From Streptantibioticus parmotrematis (GTDB lineage: Bacteria > Actinomycetota > Actinomycetes > Streptomycetales > Streptomycetaceae): a stretch of DNA of 64,000 nucleotides. This document shows positions 52,689-61,332 of this stretch, one piece after another. Both the position numbers and the translations under genes were made by a program. The DNA lies in NCBI RefSeq assembly GCF_019890615.1, contig NZ_JAINVZ010000001.1:248001-312000 (forward strand). The letters are read 5' to 3'. The notes under the pieces were generated by a model, which had not been told where the DNA came from, did no database searches, and saw only the letters and a program-made list of their open reading frames with translations. Each line of letters starts with the position of its first letter. Position 1 is the first letter of the stretch.

Positions 52689-53138
52689 ATGGGTGAAGGA
52701 AGAGAAGCGACAGACGACGCCGAGCGGGCTGCGGCCGGGCTGCGGCTCGCCGTCGGCCGTATCGCGCGGCGCCTGCGGCAGCAGCACGCCGTCGGGGACC
52801 TGGCACTGTCCGAGGTCTCGGTGCTCTCCCGGCTCAGCCAGGACGGCCCGGAGTCCCCGAGCGTGCTGGCCGACCTGGAACGGGTGCGCCCCCAAGCCAT
52901 GGCCAACACGCTCGCGGTGCTGGAGGAACGCGGCCTGGTGCGGCGGCGCCCCGACACCGCGGACGGCCGCCGGGTCGTGCTGACCGCCACCGAGGAAGCC
53001 GAGCGCGTCCTGCTCGACCGCCGCTCGGAGAGCGTCCAGCGGCTGACCACGGTGCTGCGGCAGGACTTCGACGAGGCCGAACTCGGCCGCCTGCTCACCC
53101 TGCTGCCGTTGCTGGAGAGGCTGGCTGAGCGACTGTGA
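52689..53138 (+). CDS. MarR-family regulator of the downstream DHA2 efflux pump
   Basis: 149 residues from ATG 52689. Winged helix: LALSEVSVLSRLSQDGPESPSVLADLERVRPQAMANTLAVLEERGLVRRRPDTADGRRVVLT. The recognition helix region VRPQAMANTLAVLEE is typical of the MarR subgroup that controls DHA2 pumps. There is no ribosome site; the operator ends 3 bases before the ATG, so the message is probably leaderless. The transporter GTG overlaps its stop, making a regulator-pump operon. Confidence 0.9.
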   Translation: MGEGREATDDAERAAAGLRLAVGRIARRLRQQHAVGDLALSEVSVLSRLSQDGPESPSVLADLERVRPQAMANTLAVLEERGLVRRRPDTADGRRVVLTATEEAERVLLDRRSESVQRLTTVLRQDFDEAELGRLLTLLPLLERLAERL

Positions 53139-54886
53139 AGGCCACCGACCACACCTCGGGCGCCACCGCCGCAGGCGACCGCTACAAGTGGGTGGCGCTG
53201 TCCAACACCACCCTCGGCGTCCTGATCTTCACGGTGGACTCCTCCATCGTGATCATCTCGCTGCCCGCGATCTTCCGCGGCATCGGCCTGGACCCGCTGG
53301 CCCCCGGCAACATCGGCTACCTGCTGTGGATGATCCTCGGCTACCTGCTGGTCTCCGCCGTGCTGGTGGTGGTCCTCGGCAGACTCGGCGACATGTTCGG
53401 CCGGGTCAAGATGTACAACCTGGGCTTCGCGATCTTCGCCTGCGCCTCACTGGCGCTGTCCCTGGACCCGTTCAAGGGCGGCAGCGGCGCGCTGTGGCTG
53501 ATCGGCTGGCGCATCGTGCAGGCCTTCGGCGGCTCGATGCTCACCGCCAACTCGGCCGCCATCCTCACCGACGCGTTCCCCGCGAGACAACGCGGACTGG
53601 CCCTCGGCATCAACCAGATCACCGCGCTGGCCGGACAGTTCCTCGGCCTGCTGGCGGGCGGCCTGCTCGCCGCGATCGACTGGCGCGCGGTGTTCTGGGT
53701 GAGCGTGCCCATCGGCGTGGTCGGCACGCTCTGGTCGTACCGCAGCCTGCGCGAGACCGGCAGCCGCAAGCCCGGACGCATCGACTGGGTGGGCAACCTG
53801 ACCTTCACCGCGGGCGCGGGCCTGGTGCTCGCGGCGATCACCTACGGCATCCAGCCGTACGGCGGGGCGCCGACCGGCTGGGGCAGCCCGAAGGTGCTGG
53901 GCGGGCTGTTCGGCGGCATCGCGCTGCTGGTCGTCTTCTGCTTCGTGGAGACCCGCGTCAAGGAGCCGATGTTCCGGCTCGCGCTCTTCCGCAACCGGGC
54001 GTTCGCGGCGGGCAACCTCGCCGCGCTGCTGACCGCCATCGCCCGCGGCGGCCTCCAGTTCATGCTGATCATCTGGCTTCAGGGCATCTGGCTCCCGTTG
54101 CACGGCTACAACTTCGAGGACACCCCGCTGTGGGCGGGCATCTTCATGCTGCCGCTCACCGCGGGCTTCCTGATCGCCGGTCCCACTTCCGGCTACCTGT
54201 CGGACCGCTTCGGCGCCCGGGTGTTCTCCACGACGGGGCTGGTGCTGGTGGCGCTGTCGTTCGGCGGGCTGCTGATGCTGCCGGTGGACTTCAACTACTT
54301 CGCCTTCGCGGGACTGCTGTTGCTCAGCGGCATCGGGCAGGGGATGTTCTCCGCGCCCAACACCTCCGCGATCATGGGCAGTGTGGCGCCGGAGCAGCGT
54401 GGTGTGGCGTCCGGGATGCGCGCGACCTTCCAGAACTCCGGTACGGCGCTGTCCATCGGCGTGTTCTTCTCCCTGATGATCTCCGGTCTCGCCTCCAAGC
54501 TGCCGCACACCCTGACCAGCGGGCTGACGGCCCAGGGCGTGCCCGCGGGCACCGCCCACCAGGTGGCGTCGCTGCCTCCGGTGAGCACGCTGTTCGCCAC
54601 GTTCCTCGGCAACAACCCGATCGCCCACCTGCTGGGGCCCAGCGGCGTGCTGCGCAAGGTCACGGCGGCCCAGGCCAACACCCTGACCGGGCACGAGTTC
54701 TTCCCCCGGCTGGTTTCGGGGCCGTTCCACCACGGCCTGGTGACGGTCTTCTCGGTGGCCGCGCTGATGGCCGTGGTCTCCGCGGTCGCCTCGCTCGCCC
54801 GAGGTCGTCACCAGCCGGCGCCGCCGGTGCCCACGGCCGCGGCGGGCGAACGGGAGCGGCCGCAGACGCCGTCGTCCTCCTCGTGA
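53135..54886 (+). CDS. MFS transporter, DHA2 family
   Basis: 583 residues, about 14 helices, start GTG overlapping the MarR stop (GTGA). Motif A GRLGDMFGRVKMYN and the same long external loop (GHEFFPRLVSGPFHHG) as the pump at 20195. Much of the two sequences can be aligned by eye from YKWVALSNTTLGVL onwards, so they are recent or strongly conserved paralogs. A proton-driven exporter of unknown substrate. It converges on the fructosamine kinase gene. Confidence 0.93.
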   Translation: MKATDHTSGATAAGDRYKWVALSNTTLGVLIFTVDSSIVIISLPAIFRGIGLDPLAPGNIGYLLWMILGYLLVSAVLVVVLGRLGDMFGRVKMYNLGFAIFACASLALSLDPFKGGSGALWLIGWRIVQAFGGSMLTANSAAILTDAFPARQRGLALGINQITALAGQFLGLLAGGLLAAIDWRAVFWVSVPIGVVGTLWSYRSLRETGSRKPGRIDWVGNLTFTAGAGLVLAAITYGIQPYGGAPTGWGSPKVLGGLFGGIALLVVFCFVETRVKEPMFRLALFRNRAFAAGNLAALLTAIARGGLQFMLIIWLQGIWLPLHGYNFEDTPLWAGIFMLPLTAGFLIAGPTSGYLSDRFGARVFSTTGLVLVALSFGGLLMLPVDFNYFAFAGLLLLSGIGQGMFSAPNTSAIMGSVAPEQRGVASGMRATFQNSGTALSIGVFFSLMISGLASKLPHTLTSGLTAQGVPAGTAHQVASLPPVSTLFATFLGNNPIAHLLGPSGVLRKVTAAQANTLTGHEFFPRLVSGPFHHGLVTVFSVAALMAVVSAVASLARGRHQPAPPVPTAAAGERERPQTPSSSS

Positions 54887-54911
54887 CGGCCCCCATCGGC
54901 GTTGCCGGTTC

Positions 54912-55781
54912 CTACCCGCGCAGCGCCGAGCGGGCCGCCGCGACCGCCTGGGCCGCGTAGCCGCCGCCGAACAGGACGGTGTGCACCAGCAGCGGGAACA
55001 ACTGGTGCAGCCCCACGCGCCCGCGCCAGCCGTCGTCCAGCGGATCCGCCCGGTCGTAGGCGTCCAGCACGCGGTCCAGGTGGGGGCAGCCGAAGAGCCG
55101 CAGCATCGCCAGATCGGTCTCCCGGTGACCGCCGTGCGCGGCCGGATCGATCAGCCGCACGTGGCCGTCGGCGCCCCACAGCACGTTGCCGTTCCACAGG
55201 TCGCCGTGCAGCCGCGCGGGCGGGCGGTCCGGCCCGGCCAGCTCCGGCAGGCGGTCGCAGACCCGCTCGACCAGGGCCGCGTCGCCGGTGCCCATCGCGC
55301 CCCGGTCGACGGCTTCGCGCAGGTACGGCAGCACGCGGTGCTCGGCGTACCACCGCGGCCAGCGGTCGCCCGGGCGGTTCGCCATCGGGGCGCGCCCGAT
55401 CCACGCGTCGGCCGGACCGCCCGGCGGCGGCGCGCCGAACGCGGGCACCCCGGCGGCGTGCAGCGCGGCCAGCTCCCGCCCCAACTCCTCGGCCGCCTCC
55501 GGCGTCGCGGCCCCGGTCTCCACCCGGTCCACGACCAGCCAGTCGTCGTCCGCGCCGCGCACCTCGGGCAGCCGTACGGCGTCCGCACCGGCCAGCCAGC
55601 GCAGCCCCGCCGCCTCCGCGCGGGCCGAACGCGGGTCGCTCCCGCGTTTGACCACCACCGTCCCGACGCCGTCCAGCGTGACCTCCGCCAGGCCGGACGC
55701 GCCGCGCGGGACGGATCCCGGCAGGACGCGGTGGCCGGTCAGCCGGGCGGCGACGTCGGCCGGGTCCTCGGCGCCGGTCAT
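54912..55781 (-). CDS. Fructosamine kinase family protein
   Basis: 289 residues of aminoglycoside-phosphotransferase fold. VVVKRG supplies the ATP-binding Lys, the catalytic loop is ARLHGDLWNGNVLWG, and the metal motif VRLIDPAAHGGHRETDLAML. The HGDLWNGN and DPAxxGGHRE signatures are those of fructosamine kinases, which phosphorylate glycated lysines or ribulosamines so that they fall off: protein deglycation. ATG 55781 overlaps the stop of the tyrosine phosphatase gene, its presumed operon partner, a pairing well known in bacteria. Confidence 0.93.
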   Translation of the reverse strand: MTGAEDPADVAARLTGHRVLPGSVPRGASGLAEVTLDGVGTVVVKRGSDPRSARAEAAGLRWLAGADAVRLPEVRGADDDWLVVDRVETGAATPEAAEELGRELAALHAAGVPAFGAPPPGGPADAWIGRAPMANRPGDRWPRWYAEHRVLPYLREAVDRGAMGTGDAALVERVCDRLPELAGPDRPPARLHGDLWNGNVLWGADGHVRLIDPAAHGGHRETDLAMLRLFGCPHLDRVLDAYDRADPLDDGWRGRVGLHQLFPLLVHTVLFGGGYAAQAVAAARSALRG

Positions 55782-56248
55782 GAGGCGAGCCGAAGACGTA
55801 CCCACTCCAGCAGACCGGGCATCGCCGCCTCGATCATCGCCAGCACGTCGTCGAAGCCGTCCGCGCCGCCGTAGTACGGATCCGGCACGTCGAGGTCGGC
55901 GCCCGCCCGCGGGTCGAACGAGCGCAGCAGCCGCACCCGCTCGTGGTCACGGTCGCCGACCCTGCGCAGCAGGGCGTCCGCGTGACCGCGGTCCATCGCC
56001 ACCAGCAGATCGGCGTCCAGGTGCTCCGGGCCGAACTGCGCGGCGACGTGACCGGTGGGGTAGCCGTTGCGGTCCAGCACCTCGGCGGAGCGCACGTCCA
56101 TCGGCTCGCCCACGTGCCACGGGCCGATGCCGCAGCTGCTGACCCGCACCTCGTCGGCGAGACCGGCCTCGCGCAGCCGCTCGGAGAAGACCACGGCGGC
56201 GCTGGGGGAGCGGCAGATGTTGCCGCTGCACACGAACGACACATGCAC
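55778..56248 (-). CDS. Low molecular weight protein tyrosine phosphatase
   Basis: 156 residues. Active-site P-loop VCSGNICRSPSA right at the N-terminus (CX5R) and general-acid Asp in VPDPYYGG. It removes phosphate from phosphotyrosine or small phosphoesters, and in the fructosamine kinase pathway such phosphatases can act on sugar phosphates (family knowledge). GTG 56248 is the only start that keeps the P-loop near the N-terminus. It lies 26 bases after the MmcQ-like gene. Confidence 0.94.
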   Translation of the reverse strand: MHVSFVCSGNICRSPSAAVVFSERLREAGLADEVRVSSCGIGPWHVGEPMDVRSAEVLDRNGYPTGHVAAQFGPEHLDADLLVAMDRGHADALLRRVGDRDHERVRLLRSFDPRAGADLDVPDPYYGGADGFDDVLAMIEAAMPGLLEWVRLRLAS

Positions 56249-56274
56249 GTCGCCCAGCGTATCGGGGGGCCCGG

Positions 56275-56667
56275 TCACCGTGAGCCCTCGCGGTCCGCGC
56301 GCTCGCCGGGCCAGTCCAGCAGGAGGCGGCGGTGACGGGGGAGGGCGGCGACGATGAGGTCGTAGGAGTCCTCGATCATCTCCTCGACCGTGCGGTCGGG
56401 CAGTGAGCCGTCGAGCGTCACGGTGTTCCAGTGGCGCTTGTTGAGGTGGTAGCCGCCCACGATGCACGGGTGCGCGGCGCGCAGCCGCAGCGCGAGCTCG
56501 GGCTCGCACTTGAGGCTCACCGTCAGCGGCGTGGCGGGCAGCGTGCTGAGCGCGAAGATCTTGCCCTCGACCTTGTAGACGGACACGTCGGGGTGGCGCG
56601 GGAACGGGTACTCCTCGACGGCGCCGTTCAGCCCGAGGCACGCGGCCCTCAACTCGTCCGGGGTCAT
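56275..56667 (-). CDS. MmcQ/YjbR-family protein
   Basis: 130 residues. Starts MTPDELRAACLGLNGAVEEY, then HPDVSVYKVEGKIFAL, LTVSLKCEPELAL and GGYHLNKRHWNTVTLDGSL, the well-conserved blocks of the MmcQ/YjbR (CyaY-like fold) family. The HLNKRHWNT motif is its most recognisable part. These proteins are proposed to bind DNA; the function is not established. First gene of the probable unit with the phosphatase and fructosamine kinase. The ribosome site is weak. Confidence 0.88.
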   Translation of the reverse strand: MTPDELRAACLGLNGAVEEYPFPRHPDVSVYKVEGKIFALSTLPATPLTVSLKCEPELALRLRAAHPCIVGGYHLNKRHWNTVTLDGSLPDRTVEEMIEDSYDLIVAALPRHRRLLLDWPGERADREGSR

Positions 56668-56799
56668 GCTCACAGTCTGCGCGATCACCACCCCGACGTG
56701 CCACCGATCACCACCCGGGCGGCGCCGCACGGCCGACGGCTCCCGCCCGCCCCGTCGGTCACCGAACAGGGCGGGCGTGGAGCCGGGTTGGGGTGCGCG

Positions 56800-57333
56800 T
56801 CAGCCGCGGACCGGGGTCGCCCACTGCGGGGTGTCCATCACCGGGAGCTTGCGCAACGCCCGTGCCGGCAGGCTCAGTTCGCGCATCAGCTCGGGCGGCG
56901 GGACGGCGATGACCGGGCAGGACGCGTGCGCCAGCACGTACCGGCTGACCGAGCGGTGTGCCAGACGGCGCAGCCTGCCGCGGCGGCCGGTGCCCACGAC
57001 CAGGACGTCGTCGTACTGGTCGGCGAGCTGGACGAGCGCGGGGCCCGCCGCGTACTGCACCGGCAGCGGGTGGATGTCGACGTCGGACGGGTAGCCGCCG
57101 AAGGCCTGCTCGAACGCGGTGTCCAGACGGCGCCGGGCCTCCTGCTCCCAGCGGGAGCGCAGCTGCGGGACGGGGTGACTGCGGTAGGCCCGCTCGCCGC
57201 CGGGCGGTATCCACGCGAGGACCGGCACCAGCAGCGCGTCCGTGCGACGCGCCTCGGCGACCGCCCGTCGCAGCGCCGCCAGGCTCGCGGGTGACTCACT
57301 CACACCGACGATGATTCGCTTGCCCCCGGCCAT
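56800..57333 (-). CDS. Universal stress protein (UspA family)
   Basis: 177 residues, one Usp domain. It starts KRIIVGVSESPASLAALRRAVAEAR and ends with the nucleotide-binding loop VVGTGRRGRLRRLAHRSVSRYVLAHASCPVIAVP. In the usual G-x2-G-x9-G-(S/T) motif the last Gly is replaced by Arg (HRSVS), so ATP binding may be altered. A 30-residue extension follows the domain. The AT-rich region upstream (57360-57420) presumably holds its promoter; no SigB-type motif was found. Confidence 0.9.
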   Translation of the reverse strand: MAGGKRIIVGVSESPASLAALRRAVAEARRTDALLVPVLAWIPPGGERAYRSHPVPQLRSRWEQEARRRLDTAFEQAFGGYPSDVDIHPLPVQYAAGPALVQLADQYDDVLVVGTGRRGRLRRLAHRSVSRYVLAHASCPVIAVPPPELMRELSLPARALRKLPVMDTPQWATPVRG

Positions 57334-57558
57334 GACTATCCGTCCCCTTCCAAAGAACGACTATGCACGTGCTGAACTTAAGATTCATCGGAAGAATATC
57401 ATTCGGATGGGTTGATTCGTAGGTCAGTTGGGGTGACCTTCCATACAATCCCCGGCAACGCGCAGGTGACGACCGGCTGCGCGCGGTCATCGTCGGCCGC
57501 CCTCCGGAAAGATCGGCCCGCCGCCCCAACTCGCCTGCGACTACGGCAGGATGACGCC

Positions 57559-59274
57559 ATGGGTCGTACTTCCGTTCTCCCCGCCGGCACCGTGCCGCGC
57601 CGCCTCGGTCGGCTCAGCGAGACCGAGCATCGGGTCTGGCGTGCCTTCCCGCACGGCGAACTGGTCGACCTGCGCACCGGCGACCCGGAGGCGGACGACC
57701 CCGAGCGGGCCGACGTCTGGACCGCCGACCGCACGGTGCGCGCCGAGGTGGTCGCCGCCCTCCTGCTCGGCGCCTGCTCCGCCTCCGTGGGCGCGGTCGC
57801 GGCGGTCCGCGTCGCGGGCGCCCGCGTCACCGGAGAGCTGCGCGTCGACCACGGACGCGTCTCCTCCCTGCTCCAGCTGCGGCAGTGCCGGTTCGACGCG
57901 GCGGTCGACATGGAGGGCGCGGTCACCGAGTCGGTCGACCTCAGCGGATCGCGGCTGCTGCGCCTGAGCGCGTACGGCGCCCACATACGCGGCACGCTCG
58001 ACCTGCGGGACACCGTGGTGGCAGGACCAGGGCGCTCGGTCCACGCGGACGGCCTGCGGGTCGACGGCAGCCTGTTCGCCTCCAGGGCCCGGGTCTCCGG
58101 CTCGTTCTGCCTGATCAACGCGCAGATCACCGGCCAGGTCACCCTCGCCGACGCGGTCATCGGCCACACGAACACCAGCGGCAAGTCGCTCAACGCGGGC
58201 GGCATGCACGTCGGCCGCAGTCTGCTGGCCCAACGGCTGCGTGCCCAAGGGGAGTTGCGCCTGCCCGGCGCCCGCATCGGCAGCTCGCTGCTGCTGGCGG
58301 GGGCCACCCTCGACGGGCTCGGCGGCACGGCGCTGTACGGTGACGCGCTCACGGTCGCCGGTGACACCCGCCTGTGGCCCGACGGCTCACGCGACGGCCG
58401 GCCGTTCAGCGCGCGCGGGCAGGTCAGACTGCCGGGGGCGAAGTTCGGCAACGGCCTCGACCTCAGCGGCGCCCGGCTGGAGCCCGCGCCGGGCCACGGC
58501 GTCGCGCTGCACGCCATGCGTATGTCCGTCGACAGCGCCCTCAAGCTCGGCGACGGATTCCGGGCCGACGGCGAGGTGCACCTGACCGGGTCGAAGATCA
58601 CCGGCCACCTCGACCTCGTCGGTATGGCGAGCCCCGACGCGTACCTGAGCGTGTACTCGGTCACCGTCGAGGGCGGCATCCGGGACGAGCCGGGCTGCTG
58701 GCCGAAGCGGCTCAACCTCGACGGACTGAAGTACGGGCCGTTCTCCGACTACCGCGACGCGCGGGAACGCCTGGACCTGATCAGGCGTCAGGTCACACGT
58801 TCCGACACCACGGTCACCGGCGGCTTCCGCGCCCAGCCGTACGAGCAACTCGCCGCGTACTACCGTTCGTTGGGCATCGACGGCGAGGCCAGGACCGTCC
58901 TGCTGGCCAAGCAGCGCGCCACGCGGGCCCGGCTGCCCTGGTGGCGGCGGGTCCCCGGCCACCTGCTCGACGTGCTGGTCGGCTACGGCTACCGGCCGCT
59001 GCGCGCGATCGGCTGGGCGGCCGTGCTGCTGGTGGCGAGCAGCGCCTACTTCGACCAGGTCCGCCCGCAGCACGTGGCCACCGACGACACCTCCTCGTTC
59101 AACCCCGTGCTCTACGCGGCCGACCACCTGATCCCGGTGATCCGCTTCGGCGAGCCGGACGTCTGGCAGTACCACGGCGTACCCGAGGCGGTCACGGTGG
59201 TGCTCACGGTGCTCGGCTGGACCCTGGGCATCGCGATCGCGGCGGCCGCCTCCCGCACCCTCACCCGCAACTGA
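57559..59274 (+). CDS. Beta-helix repeat protein with C-terminal membrane domain
   Basis: 571 residues. Residues 60-400 are repeating units of the LRVDG-SLFAS-RARVSG, LDLRDTVVAG type, spaced about 20-25 residues apart, which predict a right-handed beta-helix like pentapeptide or bactofilin-type folds. Then a charged helical part (YRDARERLDLIRRQVTRS, YEQLAAYYRSLGIDGEARTVLLAKQ). Two membrane helices (RAIGWAAVLLVASSAYF and AVTVVLTVLGWTLGIAIAAA) flank a loop ADHLIPVIRFGEPDVW. Streptomycete homologs are often labelled membrane-associated oxidoreductase without evidence. Helix-loop-helix after a soluble scaffold recalls two-helix channels (inference). Confidence 0.8.
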   Translation: MGRTSVLPAGTVPRRLGRLSETEHRVWRAFPHGELVDLRTGDPEADDPERADVWTADRTVRAEVVAALLLGACSASVGAVAAVRVAGARVTGELRVDHGRVSSLLQLRQCRFDAAVDMEGAVTESVDLSGSRLLRLSAYGAHIRGTLDLRDTVVAGPGRSVHADGLRVDGSLFASRARVSGSFCLINAQITGQVTLADAVIGHTNTSGKSLNAGGMHVGRSLLAQRLRAQGELRLPGARIGSSLLLAGATLDGLGGTALYGDALTVAGDTRLWPDGSRDGRPFSARGQVRLPGAKFGNGLDLSGARLEPAPGHGVALHAMRMSVDSALKLGDGFRADGEVHLTGSKITGHLDLVGMASPDAYLSVYSVTVEGGIRDEPGCWPKRLNLDGLKYGPFSDYRDARERLDLIRRQVTRSDTTVTGGFRAQPYEQLAAYYRSLGIDGEARTVLLAKQRATRARLPWWRRVPGHLLDVLVGYGYRPLRAIGWAAVLLVASSAYFDQVRPQHVATDDTSSFNPVLYAADHLIPVIRFGEPDVWQYHGVPEAVTVVLTVLGWTLGIAIAAAASRTLTRN

Positions 59275-59427
59275 TCCGCGCCGGGCCCCGCGGAACCCTG
59301 TCGCCCGGTGGGACGGGTGATCGGGGCGGACCGGGATGCATGAGCCGGCGCGGGGTACCCGTCTCGCCGAGGCAGACGTGGGCCGTGGTGAGGCCCGCGC
59401 GACGAGTGGGATCGCGGAGGTGGTGAC

Positions 59428-60120
59428 ATGGCGGGGCGGGACGCTTCCCGGGCCGTGCTGTTCGACGTGGACGGCACACTGATGGACACCGTCTACCTGC
59501 ACACGGTCGCCTGGTGGGAGGCGCTGCGGCAGAACGGCCACGACGTGCCGACGTCCGCGATCCACCGTGCCATCGGCATGGGCAGCGACCACCTGCTGGC
59601 GCACCTGCTCGGCCCCGGCCGCGACACCGCGCGCGACGACGACATCAGCGCCGCCCACGGTGTGCTCTACGGGCAGTACTGGTCCCGGCTGGCCCCGCTC
59701 GACGGCGCGTCCGACCTGCTGCGCGCCTGCGCCGACCGGGGCTGGAGCGTGGTGCTGGCGAGTTCGGCGAAACCGGCGGAGTTCCAGGTCATGCGGGACG
59801 CGCTGGACGCCGACGACGTGATCGACGCGGTGACCAAGTCCGACGACGTGGAGGCCGGCAAGCCCGCTCCCGACCTGGTCGAACGGGCTCTGGAGCGCGC
59901 GGACGTGCCCGCGCGGCACGCGGTCTTCGTCGGCGACGCGGTGTGGGACGCGCAGGCCGCGGGCCGGGCCGGGGTGCGCTGCCTCGGTGTGCTGTCCGGC
60001 GGCTTCCCCCGGCAGGACCTGCTGGACGCGGGCGCCGAGGAGGTCTACGACGGACCGCGCGACCTGCTCACGCACCTCGAAGACAGCCTGCTGGGAAAGC
60101 CGTCCGCGCTCGGCGACTGA
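59428..60120 (+). CDS. HAD-superfamily phosphatase (beta-phosphoglucomutase/PGP-like)
   Basis: 230 residues. Motif I FDVDGTLMDT with both catalytic Asp, cap domain in residues 20-95, motif II Ser in LASSAKPAE, motif III Lys in EAGKPAPDL and motif IV VGDAVWDAQAAGRAG: an active-type HAD phosphatase of subclass I. GGAGGTGGTG lies 4 bases before the ATG. Substrate unknown (phosphoglycolate, sugar phosphates or others). It differs from the HAD at 5223, which lacks the second Asp. Confidence 0.92.
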   Translation: MAGRDASRAVLFDVDGTLMDTVYLHTVAWWEALRQNGHDVPTSAIHRAIGMGSDHLLAHLLGPGRDTARDDDISAAHGVLYGQYWSRLAPLDGASDLLRACADRGWSVVLASSAKPAEFQVMRDALDADDVIDAVTKSDDVEAGKPAPDLVERALERADVPARHAVFVGDAVWDAQAAGRAGVRCLGVLSGGFPRQDLLDAGAEEVYDGPRDLLTHLEDSLLGKPSALGD

Positions 60121-60225
60121 CGGGGGCGGGGCCGGAGCCAGGTGCGCCGCGGCCCCAGTCGCTCCCGAGGGCATCAGGCGCCCCTGACGGCATCAGGCAC
60201 CCCGACGACCGACGGCGCGCCCGCC

Positions 60226-60846
60226 TCATCCGCCGCCGAGCAGCCCCCCGACCAGGTGGAGGACCGCACTCACGCTGTTCACCACGCCGTCCACGGCCGT
60301 GGTGAGGACTCCGCCGCCGCCCGAGCCCTTCCCGCCACCGCCCGCGCCGCCACCGTTCCCGCCCCCGCTCGTGGGGGTCGGCCCCGGCGTGGTGGGGGTC
60401 GGTGCCGGTGTGGTGCCACCGGGATCCGTCGGTGAGGCGGTCGGACTCGACCGGCCGGATCCGGTCCCCGGGCCGGATGCCGTGGAGCCCCCGCCCGCAG
60501 CCGCGCCCCCGGATGCCGTCCCCGGCCCGGTCGCGCCCCCGGTCACCAGCGGCGCGGACGAGTCCAGCGCAGGCCCGGGTGCCAGGGCATCCCGCGTGGC
60601 GATGCCGCTCGGCACAGTCCGCCCGGACCCCGCCGCGGCGGAGCCGGAAGGCGTCGCCCCGGCCACCGGGGCCAGCGACCGCAGCGGCACCCGGTACGGC
60701 CCCGGCGCCGCCTGCGCGCCGGTCGGGCCGTCGACCACCGCGGTCACCCCGGTCGCGATGGCGGTGGCCACCCCTATGGCGGCGGCCGCTTTCACCATCG
60801 TCGATCGCGTGCACAACTCGCCCACCGGCCGCCGGTGTCTGCCCAT
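60226..60846 (-). CDS. Exported Pro/Ser/Thr/Gly-rich low-complexity protein
   Basis: 206 residues from ATG 60846 with GGAGGGG ahead. Hydrophobic segment about 18-36 (KAAAAIGVATAIATGVTAVV) works as a signal or anchor. The rest is low-complexity: TPAPTPTTPGPTPTSGGG and GGGNGGGAGGGGKGSGGGG stretches, then a short amphipathic end (LTTAVDGVVNSVSAVLHLVGGLLGGG). It is probably surface-located and flexible, for example a spacer or wall-associated protein. No known domain. Confidence 0.65.
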   Translation of the reverse strand: MGRHRRPVGELCTRSTMVKAAAAIGVATAIATGVTAVVDGPTGAQAAPGPYRVPLRSLAPVAGATPSGSAAAGSGRTVPSGIATRDALAPGPALDSSAPLVTGGATGPGTASGGAAAGGGSTASGPGTGSGRSSPTASPTDPGGTTPAPTPTTPGPTPTSGGGNGGGAGGGGKGSGGGGVLTTAVDGVVNSVSAVLHLVGGLLGGG

Positions 60847-61108
60847 ACCGCGCCCCTCCACGGTCGTGCGGCGCCGAGGTGACGTGCGCCGGCGGAACCC
60901 GGCGGCACGTGGCACCTCGGCGTCACCACTCCCGTTCGCTGTCTGGATGGATGGAGTCACGCTGCGCAGCGAGAGCGCTCACGGTATCCAGGACAGCGAT
61001 GGATCGGGCCATTCTTCGGGAAGACCCGCGCGGATCGGGTGCGAACGGTAGTCTTGCGCGTTCGGCGACTGCCCGATAACCCCTTCACACAAGGGACTTG
61101 ACGTCGCG

Positions 61109-61327
61109 TCAGTCCGGGCGTGGACCTACGACCTCGCCGTCCGCCCGTACGGTGATGGCCTGCGCCGGGCAGACGTCGGCCGCGTCCAGGACGTTCTCGT
61201 CCGGTGCCGTCTCCTCCGCCACCGGCCGCGCGTGCGCGCCGTCCAGCGTCAGCGCGTCCGGCGCGATGGCGGCGCACATGCCCGATCCCATGCAGCGAGT
61301 GCGGTCGACCCGTACCTTCCAGCTCAC
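61109..61327 (-). CDS. Single-cluster 3Fe-4S ferredoxin
   Basis: 72 residues: KVRVDRTRCMGSGMCAAIAP, then ADVCPAQAITV, the CX5C...CP arrangement of P450-type 3Fe-4S ferredoxins. It starts 5 bases after the P450 stop (GTG 61327; GTG 61336 overlapping the stop is possible). It is the natural electron donor for the P450. It also resembles the small ferredoxins of many streptomycete P450 pairs. Confidence 0.92.
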   Translation of the reverse strand: MSWKVRVDRTRCMGSGMCAAIAPDALTLDGAHARPVAEETAPDENVLDAADVCPAQAITVRADGEVVGPRPD

Positions 61328-61332
61328 CGGCC

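Noticed and set aside
57340-57420. DosR-type box upstream of the universal stress gene
   Set aside because: The AT-rich patch does not contain the GGGACT...AGTCCC palindrome.
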